Shown one piece after another: positions 26,730 to 32,687 of a DNA stretch of 64,000 nt. The notes below the pieces were generated by a model. The model worked only from the letters and a program-made list of their open reading frames with translations, was not told the origin of the DNA and did no database searches. The position numbers and the translations under genes are program-made. The stretch spans positions 36,031 to 100,030 of the forward strand of contig JAAZLO010000021.1 in the NCBI GenBank assembly GCA_012689375.1. The letters are read 5' to 3'. Numbering within the stretch: the first letter of the stretch is position 1; each line of letters starts with the position of its first letter. Origin of the DNA: Bacillota bacterium (lineage in GTDB: Bacteria; Bacillota; SHA-98; UBA4971).

Positions 26730-28505
26730 GTGTCCAAAGAGATTGTTGTTAGCATTGGGCCGGGCGAAACCCGTGCCGCCGTTGTAGAAAACGGCAGGCT
26801 GGAGGAAGTATATATTGAAAGATCAGCCCACCAGAGACATGTTGGTAATATATATAAGGGTAAGGTTAAAAATGTGCTCCCCGGTATGCAGGCGGCTTTT
26901 GTAGATATAGGCCTTGAACGAAATGCTTTTCTTTATGTTGATGATGCATTGAAAGCCAGGGAAACACAATATGATGATGTTGATATAGAAGATTTAAAAG
27001 CACTTTCGATCAGGGATATTCTCAAAGAAAATCAGGATGTTATTGTTCAGGTTACGAAAGAGCCTATAGGTACAAAAGGGGCCAGAGTAGTCACTCAGGT
27101 TACTTTGCCCGGTAGGAATGTGGTGCTTATGCCTACTGTGGATTACGTAGGGGTAAGCAGACGAATCACAGATGATAATGAAAGAACCAGATTAAAAGCA
27201 GGTGCAAGCAAAGCCAAACCCAGGGGATGTGGTGTTATTGTTCGTACTGCGGCAGAAGGTAAGAAGGAAAATGAAATCAGTTCCGAAATTAAATTTTTAG
27301 TTAAGCTATGGCGACGAATAAAACAAAAAGCGCGTCGGGTAGCCGCCCCCAGCCTTTTGCATCGGGATTATAACTTAATATACAGGATCATGAGGGATCT
27401 TTTATCCGAAGACGTCGACGCCTTTATCATTGATAATAAAAGGGAGTTTTTGAAGGCCGAAGATATTATAGAAATGATGTCCCCAAAATTAAGAAGGAAA
27501 TTAAAACTTTATCGGAATGAGACTCCTATTTTAGAAGCCTACGGTATTGAAAGTGAAATTGAAAAGGCTTTGCACCGTAAAGTGTGGTTATCATGCGGGG
27601 GGTACATTATTTTCGATGAAACTGAGGCCTTGACAAGTATTGATGTGAACACCGGCCGTTATACCGGTACAATAAATCTCCAAGATACTGTTTTAAAAAC
27701 TAACCTCGAGGCAGCCAGTGCAATAGCCCACCAATTAAGGTTGAGAAATATTGGTGGAATCATTATTATTGATTTTATAGATATGGATTCCGCGGAAGCC
27801 CGGGAAGAAGTTGCAAAACGGCTTGAGGAAGAATTAAAAAAAGATAAGACTAAGGCAACAGTCCTCGGTTTTACTCACCTTGGTCTTCTGGAGATGACAC
27901 GTAAAAAAACCCGGCCGGGACTCCGGGAGGCCCTCACGAGATCTTGTCCGTACTGTGATGGGAAAGGAATAGTACTGTCTGAAGAGACTCTTGCATTCAA
28001 GGCGGAGAGGGCATTAAAACGGGTTGCGGTTAAGACTGATCAAGAGGCTATGATGGTTCTTTTGCACCCTAACGTCGCATCCCTACTTATTGGACAGGGA
28101 GGGGGGAATCTCTCCAGGCTGGAACAGGAGACAGGTAAGTCCATATACGTTAAGGGGAATTTAAGTTTTCATATGGAAGATACAGGCGAGATCATAACCG
28201 GGAGCCAGGAGGCAATTAAGAAGATGGCTGTTCCCGTCGGTATAGGGGATGTTTTAGAAGTTGAAATAAAAGAACAGCATGCCTCTAATCCAATGAACGG
28301 CATTACAAGGATAGATGGATATATCCTGGATATTGATGGTGCAGGTAGCTTAATAGGTGAAAGAATGTTAGTTGAGATTCAAAAAGTTTTCAGGACATAT
28401 GCCAAGGCAAAACCTATGGATGCAAAGGATGCAAAAAATGCTGTGGCTGATATGATTGTAAACACCTCAACGAACATGATGATAGCCGGTAATGGACGTG
28501 TTTGA
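26730..28505 (+). CDS. rng: Ribonuclease E/G
   Basis: This endoribonuclease takes part in rRNA and mRNA processing. The 591-residue product has an N-terminal S1 domain (GNIYKGKVKNVLPGMQAAFVD), the catalytic domain with aspartates in SIDVNTGRYTG and IIIDFIDMD, and the zinc-link motif CPYCDGKG near residue 410. About 180 residues follow, longer than E. coli RNase G. GTG at 26730 follows TGAGGAGTGAGG. Its place before rplU-rpmA is common in Bacillota. Confidence 0.93.
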   Translation: MSKEIVVSIGPGETRAAVVENGRLEEVYIERSAHQRHVGNIYKGKVKNVLPGMQAAFVDIGLERNAFLYVDDALKARETQYDDVDIEDLKALSIRDILKENQDVIVQVTKEPIGTKGARVVTQVTLPGRNVVLMPTVDYVGVSRRITDDNERTRLKAGASKAKPRGCGVIVRTAAEGKKENEISSEIKFLVKLWRRIKQKARRVAAPSLLHRDYNLIYRIMRDLLSEDVDAFIIDNKREFLKAEDIIEMMSPKLRRKLKLYRNETPILEAYGIESEIEKALHRKVWLSCGGYIIFDETEALTSIDVNTGRYTGTINLQDTVLKTNLEAASAIAHQLRLRNIGGIIIIDFIDMDSAEAREEVAKRLEEELKKDKTKATVLGFTHLGLLEMTRKKTRPGLREALTRSCPYCDGKGIVLSEETLAFKAERALKRVAVKTDQEAMMVLLHPNVASLLIGQGGGNLSRLEQETGKSIYVKGNLSFHMEDTGEIITGSQEAIKKMAVPVGIGDVLEVEIKEQHASNPMNGITRIDGYILDIDGAGSLIGERMLVEIQKVFRTYAKAKPMDAKDAKNAVADMIVNTSTNMMIAGNGRV

Positions 28506-28536
28506 CATAATAGGTTCGGGTGTGGTAGACTTCTTC

Positions 28537-28600
28537 GTGCGGGCATTTATTGCTCCGCCGCACAAAATGGGTTAACTGGAAACATGCATGAGATGCATGT
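28537..28600 (+). promoter_or_regulatory. Structured leader ahead of rplU
   Basis: Two hairpins precede rplU. GTGCGG (28537-28542) pairs with CCGCAC (28558-28563), and ACATGCAT (28582-28589) pairs perfectly with ATGCATGT (28593-28600) around a 3-base loop. Ribosomal protein L21 operons in Bacillota often have autoregulatory leaders; I cannot confirm the known family by eye. Confidence 0.45.
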
Positions 28601-28643
28601 ACCCTTATTTTGGCGAGACAGAGCAAGAGGGGAACTGAAATTC

Positions 28644-28955
28644 ATGTACGCGATAATTGAAACCGGCGGTAAACAGTACAGGGTAAAAGAAGGGGATGTC
28701 CTTAGAGTTGAACGGCTTCCCCACGAACCCGGAGAAGTTTTAGAATTTGAAAACGTCTTATTTGTACGCAATGGTGATGAAATTAAAATCGGGAATCCCA
28801 GGTTGCCTAATACCTGTGTTTCGGCAAAAGTGATTGCTCAGGGTAAAGGCAGGAAAATCTTGGTATTCAAGTATAAGGCTAAGAAAAATTATCGAAAGCG
28901 TTATGGTCATAGGCAGCCGTATACGGAAGTCCGGATACAAGAGATAAAGGTTTGA
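28644..28955 (+). CDS. rplU: 50S ribosomal protein L21
   Basis: The 103-residue product begins [18 protein letters not shown] and ends [15 protein letters not shown], a complete L21 that binds 23S rRNA in the large subunit. The ATG at 28644 has GAGGGGAA before it; an in-frame ATG at 28584 lies inside a perfect hairpin and would add 20 residues not seen in L21. rpmA follows after 39 bases. Confidence 0.96.
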   Translation: MYAIIETGGKQYRVKEGDVLRVERLPHEPGEVLEFENVLFVRNGDEIKIGNPRLPNTCVSAKVIAQGKGRKILVFKYKAKKNYRKRYGHRQPYTEVRIQEIKV

Positions 28956-28994
28956 TTTAAAATTAGTGCTTTGTAATTCAGGGGGTGAATGATA

Positions 28995-29255
28995 ATGGCC
29001 AGGAAAAAGGGTGGAGGCAGTTCGAGAAACGGAAGGGATTCTCAAGCCCAACGCCTAGGAGTTAAGGAATATGCAGGTCATCGTGTTAATGCCGGAAGCA
29101 TACTGGTCAGGCAAAGGGGGACCAGGATTCATCCTGGCTTAAATGTTGGGGTAGGTACAGACCATACACTTTATGCGAAAGTAAACGGGCTTGTTTCATA
29201 TGAACGGCGCGGGCGGAAGAAGACTCAAGTAAGTGTTTACCCTGAAGCCATATAA
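28995..29255 (+). CDS. rpmA: 50S ribosomal protein L27
   Basis: The 86-residue product begins [16 protein letters not shown], so the GGGSS tail that reaches the peptidyl-transferase centre is at the N-terminus directly. Many Bacillota L27 proteins start with a short extension cleaved by the protease Prp, encoded between rplU and rpmA. Here neither the extension nor prp is present. ATG at 28995 has AGGGGGTGA; an ATG at 28989 would add two residues. Confidence 0.96.
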   Translation: MARKKGGGSSRNGRDSQAQRLGVKEYAGHRVNAGSILVRQRGTRIHPGLNVGVGTDHTLYAKVNGLVSYERRGRKKTQVSVYPEAI

Positions 29256-29415
29256 AGCACTTAAGGGGTGTCTTTCAGTATCAAGTTTATATGTGTAAGG
29301 AATGAATTTATCCGAAGAGTTTGATGTGAAACCCTCGTGGGCTCAGCAGATATGCTTGCCTGCGGGGGTTGCTTGTCATATTTGAAGGGGAAATGCCACT
29401 TCGGGGTGGTCTGAA

Positions 29416-30414
29416 ATGTTTGTTGATAAGGCTACAATTTTTGTAAAAGGCGGGGACGGAGGATCAGGCTGTGTCAGTTTTAGGAGAGAAAAATACGTCC
29501 CGGCAGGCGGCCCTGACGGCGGGGACGGCGGGGATGGGGGGAGTGTGATCCTTTCCGTATCCCCAAGATTACATACGCTAATGGATTTACGTCGTAAAAA
29601 ACATTATAAAGCTGCCCATGGGCGTCCGGGGAGTGGAAAGAACAGGCATGGCGGAAAAGGGGATGACATAATCATAGAAGTCCCTCCAGGCACGATAGTA
29701 TATAATTCTTCTTCACGGGAAGTAATAAAAGATCTCGTTTCTCCGGGCCAGACTGTTACAGTGGCGACAGGCGGTAAAGGCGGGAAGGGTAATGCCAGGT
29801 TTGCAACTGCAACGAAACAAGCGCCGCGCTATGCTCAACCCGGGCAAAAAGGGGAAGAACTCAAAATTGACCTAGAATTGAGGCTTCTGGCTGATGTAGG
29901 CTTTGTAGGGTTACCTAATGCAGGGAAGTCAACCCTCCTCTCGCGGATTTCAGCTGCCCGGCCGAAAATTGCAGATTATCCGTTTACCACAACCCGGCCC
30001 CACCTCGGTGTTGTTGATTTAGGGAATGGAAGGAGTTTTGTTGTTGCAGATATACCCGGTCTTATTGAAGGAGCGCACATGGGATCTGGCCTGGGGCATG
30101 AATTCTTAAGACATATAGAGCGTACTGAAGTCTTGGTTCATGTTTTAGATATGGCAAGTGTGATGGAGGGACGTGACCCAGTTGAGGATTACCATACCGT
30201 ATGTGGCGAAATGAGGCTTTATAATCCTGAACTTGCCAGTCGCCGGACAATATTGGCCCTTAATAAAATGGACTTACCCGAAGCCAGAAAATATTATGAG
30301 GAATCTTTAAATGATTTATCCGGATTGGATCGGGAAATATACCCAATTTCTGCGGTGACCGGCGAGGGAATAGACAGACTCCTCGAAGCGATGGCAGGGG
30401 CACTTAATCTTTAA
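29416..30414 (+). CDS. obg: Obg GTPase without the C-terminal OCT domain
   Basis: Obg is a ribosome-associated GTPase in large-subunit assembly and stress or sporulation signalling. The 332-residue product has the glycine-rich Obg fold (about 1-157, with GGDGGDGGS-type repeats). The G domain shows GLPNAGKSTLLS, DIPGLIEGAHMGSG and NKMD. It ends at GEGIDRLLEAMAGALNL, without the roughly 80-residue OCT domain found in Bacillus Obg. A 160-base gap before it contains an imperfect hairpin (AACCCTCGTGG with CCTGCGGGGGTT). Confidence 0.95.
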   Translation: MFVDKATIFVKGGDGGSGCVSFRREKYVPAGGPDGGDGGDGGSVILSVSPRLHTLMDLRRKKHYKAAHGRPGSGKNRHGGKGDDIIIEVPPGTIVYNSSSREVIKDLVSPGQTVTVATGGKGGKGNARFATATKQAPRYAQPGQKGEELKIDLELRLLADVGFVGLPNAGKSTLLSRISAARPKIADYPFTTTRPHLGVVDLGNGRSFVVADIPGLIEGAHMGSGLGHEFLRHIERTEVLVHVLDMASVMEGRDPVEDYHTVCGEMRLYNPELASRRTILALNKMDLPEARKYYEESLNDLSGLDREIYPISAVTGEGIDRLLEAMAGALNL

Positions 30415-30457
30415 ATTACAATCCATTGTATGAATTGTGGTTAGGGGGTTGAATTTA

Positions 30458-31123
30458 TTGCAGTTATCAGATTCTATCGTGCCTTGTAAAAAGTCCGGGA
30501 TCAGGAGAGTCGGGTTAATGGGTGGGACTTTCGATCCGGTTCACTATGGCCATTTAGTGACTGCGGAAGTTGCAAGGGCTAAGTTTTTATTGGATTTAGT
30601 AGTTTTTGTTCCTGCGGGAATCCCCCCTCACAAAAAGGGAATTAAAATATCCCAAGGAACTGACAGATACATGATGACGGTTTTAGCAACCGTTTCAAAT
30701 CCTTTCTTTAAAGTGTCCAGGGCGGAACTTGATAGGCCCGGTCCTTCTTATGCTATTGATACCGTTGAATATTTTTGTACAACTTTTGACAAGGGGACTG
30801 AAATTTTCTTTATTACTGGTGCTGATGCTGCTGTAGAAATCCTGACATGGAAAGACGCGAAGGATCTTCTTAAGAAATGCGGTTTTATTGTCGCAACTCG
30901 CCCAGGCTATTCTACAGGCGAACTAAAGGGGCATCTCAAAGAAGCAAAATTATATTCAACGCATTGTATTTATACAGTCGAGGTCCCGGCCCTTGCTATC
31001 TCCTCAACAGATATCAGACGTAGGGTAAAGCAAGGTGAGCCTATTCGGTATTTACTGCCGAGAAATGTAGAAAACTATATTTATAAGACAGGGCTTTATT
31101 GCCCAAATAAAATAACGGAGTAA
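30458..31123 (+). CDS. nadD: Nicotinate-nucleotide adenylyltransferase
   Basis: NadD adenylates nicotinate mononucleotide in NAD synthesis. The 221-residue product has the nucleotidyltransferase signature GGTFDPVHYGHLVTAE near residue 25 and the ISSTDIRRR motif near 195. About 20 residues precede the conserved start of the family. TTG at 30458 is placed by AGGGGGTT at 30443-30450. The usual next gene, yqeK (HD-domain phosphatase), is absent; a probable RNA gene follows. Confidence 0.92.
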   Translation: MQLSDSIVPCKKSGIRRVGLMGGTFDPVHYGHLVTAEVARAKFLLDLVVFVPAGIPPHKKGIKISQGTDRYMMTVLATVSNPFFKVSRAELDRPGPSYAIDTVEYFCTTFDKGTEIFFITGADAAVEILTWKDAKDLLKKCGFIVATRPGYSTGELKGHLKEAKLYSTHCIYTVEVPALAISSTDIRRRVKQGEPIRYLLPRNVENYIYKTGLYCPNKITE

Positions 31124-31163
31124 TAAAAAGTTCGAATTATGTGTAATATCTGAATGAGGAGAG

Positions 31164-31192
31164 TTTACAATAAGAAGGTTCAATGGTATAAT
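31164..31192 (+). promoter_or_regulatory. Strong sigma-A promoter for the RNA upstream of the RRM gene
   Basis: TTTACA (31164-31169) and TATAAT (31187-31192) are 17 bases apart, and TGG directly before TATAAT gives an extended -10. Transcription would start near 31199. Confidence 0.7.
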
Positions 31193-31198
31193 ACTACA

Positions 31199-31456
31199 AA
31201 CGGCAGAAATTGGAGGTAGGCCTGAGTGCCATAGTGATACGGAAGTAACTATTGGGCTAACTGAAAAGGCCTCCTGGCTCAGATTCTACCTTGCTGGCTT
31301 CCACAGTTACCGGATGCTTACGGAACAGGAACTGATCGGGGATTCGGCGAGTGCGATTGAATTAATGCGGCTGGATTGGAATAAAGACGGCCGCACTACT
31401 GTCTGAAGTTTATATGTGCGGACAAGGAGCCAAGGCAAAATACTGACCTTGGTTTT
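31199..31456 (+). ncRNA. Probable structured RNA of unknown family, or leader of the RRM gene
   Basis: Between an excellent promoter and an intrinsic terminator lie about 258 bases that fold into successive hairpins. AGGTAG/CTACCT (31214-31219 with 31286-31291) continues into CTGAG/CTCAG (31222-31226 with 31278-31282). Within it, GCCATAGT (31228-31235) pairs with ACTATTGGGC (31248-31257) with one bulge. Then come CAGTT/AACTG (31304, 31330), AGTGCG/CGCACT (31350, 31392) and TGTCTG/CGGACA (31400, 31419). GGAGG (31212-31216) can instead pair with CCTCC (31270-31274), so a switch is possible. I do not recognise 6S, RNase P, tmRNA, SRP or a known riboswitch. It may be a free RNA or an attenuating leader. 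Confidence 0.5.
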
Positions 31457-31461
31457 CCTTT
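31430..31461 (+). terminator. Intrinsic terminator between the structured RNA and the RRM gene
   Basis: CCAAGG (31430-31435) pairs with CCTTGG (31447-31452), followed by TTTTCCTTT. It lies 21 bases before the RRM ribosome-binding site, so it could end a free RNA or act as an attenuator. Confidence 0.65.
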
Positions 31462-31486
31462 CATAATCACGCGGAGGTGACTCATA

Positions 31487-31744
31487 GTGACAAAGACCCT
31501 TTATGTAGGGAATCTCCCCTGGTCAGTGACTGATGAAGAACTCAGTCAAGTGTTTGGGGCTGTTGCGGAGGTTAGGGGATCCAGAGTAATTGTTGACAGA
31601 GTGACTCAAAAATCACGAGGTTTTGGTTTTGTAGAAGTTGCGGAAAGCGATGCTGAGCGTGTCATAGATGCAATGAACGGTACTGAACTCCAGGGAAGGC
31701 CTCTTGTTGTTAATGAAGCAAGGGCCAGACAAAATCGATTCTAG
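31487..31744 (+). CDS. RRM-domain RNA-binding protein
   Basis: The 85-residue protein is a single RNA recognition motif. RNP2 is LYVGNLPW (residues 4-11), RNP1 is RGFGFVEV (about 44-51), and a short basic tail (NEARARQNRF) follows. Such small bacterial RRM proteins resemble cyanobacterial Rbp proteins, some of them cold-inducible; the role here is unknown. The GTG start has a near-ideal GGAGGTGA at 31473-31480. It sits directly after a terminator-bearing structured RNA and before rsfS, both of which suggest an RNA-linked role. Confidence 0.93.
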   Translation: MTKTLYVGNLPWSVTDEELSQVFGAVAEVRGSRVIVDRVTQKSRGFGFVEVAESDAERVIDAMNGTELQGRPLVVNEARARQNRF

Positions 31745-31776
31745 GCTTATTCTTATGATGCGGGAGGCGGAATAAT

Positions 31777-32169
31777 ATAGACGGTATATCCATAGTTGAA
31801 GCTGCTTGTGAGGCGGCTTTGTCCCGGAAGGCAGTTGATATAATCGTATTTGATGTTAGGGGTATAACAATTATTGCTGATTATATGGTTTTAGTCAGCG
31901 GTACATCGGACAGGCACGTAAGGGCTATAGCTGACGGGGTACAGTACGATATTAAAGAAAAGGGTACATTACCCCTCAGCAAAGACGGAGCCTGTGAGGC
32001 AGGATGGATTGTACTGGATTACGCAGATACTATTATTCATGTATTCCATGTTAAGGAACGGGAATATTATGATTTGGAACATTTATATAAAGAGGCTAAG
32101 GTAATCCTGACAAACCAATCGATGGCGGAAAGAGAACTGAACAAGCCGGTGAAACAGGGACGGGCATAG
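31777..32169 (+). CDS. rsfS: RsfS ribosomal silencing factor, apparently starting at ATA
   Basis: RsfS binds L14 and blocks subunit joining in starved cells. The conserved body KAVDIIVFDVRG...GTSDRHVRAIADG...HVFHVKEREYYDLEHLY is complete. Homologues have a first helix of about 15 residues before this body. The same frame supplies it (SIVEAACEAALSR), but the only candidate initiators are ATA at 31777 or 31786, since the frame is closed by TGA at 31756. GGGAGG at 31762-31767 is 9 bases from ATA 31777. The alternative, TTG at 31819 with a weak GAGG, would cut off that helix. The product from ATA is 130 residues. Confidence 0.85.
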   Translation: MDGISIVEAACEAALSRKAVDIIVFDVRGITIIADYMVLVSGTSDRHVRAIADGVQYDIKEKGTLPLSKDGACEAGWIVLDYADTIIHVFHVKEREYYDLEHLYKEAKVILTNQSMAERELNKPVKQGRA

Positions 32170-32190
32170 ATCTTTATAATCCTGATCGGC

Positions 32191-32218
32191 TTGACTTTTA
32201 ACGAACGTTTGTTATAAT
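32191..32218 (+). promoter_or_regulatory. Promoter of the leuS leader with an internal dyad
   Basis: TTGACT (32191-32196) and TATAAT (32213-32218) are 16 bases apart. The spacer contains AACGAACGTTTGTT (32200-32213), a dyad symmetric at 12 of 14 positions, so a repressor could sit on this promoter. Confidence 0.7.
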
Positions 32219-32244
32219 CGCACTATACTATATTACCTAATACG

Positions 32245-32616
32245 AATATAGCGGACTGCGATGAAAAGGAACAGTAGGAAAGAATTGCTGCTTCCAGAGA
32301 GCCTGCAGCGGTGAAAGCAGGTGCAACGAATTAATCCGAACTCGCCTTTGAGCTTCGTAGATGAAGGCCATAATGGGTTTTATTCAAAAAAGATAACAGG
32401 AGATAGTCTACGACGGGTAAGCGTACGTTATGCGCAAAAGACGGGCAAGCAGAAGAATGTTGTGGGGACGTAGCTCAGCTGGGAGAGCGCGTGAATGGCA
32501 TTCATGAGGTCGTGGGTTCAAATCCCATCGTCTCCACCATTTTTTCCCTTCTTGCTAATAAGGGTGGTACCGCGGGAATTATCCTCTCGTCCCTAGTGGC
32601 GAGGGGTTTTCTTTTT
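32245..32616 (+). promoter_or_regulatory. T-box riboswitch of leuS (Leu CUC specifier), interrupted by a tRNA gene
   Basis: The leader senses uncharged tRNA-Leu and controls leuS by antitermination. Stem I features are GATGA (32260), AGTA loop-E (32273-32276), AGAGAG (32296-32301), the apical hairpin CCTGC/GCAGG enclosing GGTGAAA, and GAA-CTC (specifier 32341-32343) followed ten bases later by GAGC. TCGTAGA/TCTACGA (32355, 32407) forms a further stem. The T-box AGGGTGGTACCGCG is at 32561-32574. The antiterminator pairs AGGG with TCCCT (32590), and the terminator is CCTCTCG/CGAGGGG (32583-32606) with TTTTCTTTTT. A full tRNA gene lies between the two halves, which is not the normal layout. Confidence 0.92.
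32464..32539 (+). tRNA. tRNA-Ala (anticodon GGC)
   Basis: The 76-base gene folds as a canonical tRNA. Acceptor GGGGACG/CGTCTCC includes G3:T70, the alanine identity pair. The D-arm is GCTC/GAGC, the anticodon stem CGTGA/TCATG with loop ATGGCAT (anticodon GGC), the variable loop AGGTC, and the T-arm GTGGG-TTCAAAT-CCCAT. Discriminator A and encoded CCA are at 32536-32539, with T6 right after. It is embedded in the leuS T-box leader, so it is transcribed from the leader promoter before the leuS antitermination decision. A tRNA-Ala is not the cognate ligand of this Leu T-box. Confidence 0.96.
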
Positions 32617-32687
32617 GATGACAAATAAGTCAATGAATTATTTATATCTCATTTGGTAAGTGTTACTTCCTGAGAGGGTGGTTGAGC

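Noticed and set aside
31321..31360. TPP riboswitch core (CTGATC...GGCGAG) in the structured RNA
   Set aside because: The required CTGAGA partner segment and the rest of the consensus are missing, and the downstream gene is unrelated to thiamine.
31170..31406. A 78-codon frame starting at ATA with GAGGAG upstream, between nadD and the RRM gene
   Set aside because: Its first codons overlap a much better promoter (TTTACA-17-TATAAT). The frame has no ATG, GTG or TTG until 31314, the product resembles nothing I know, and the DNA is better explained as a structured RNA.
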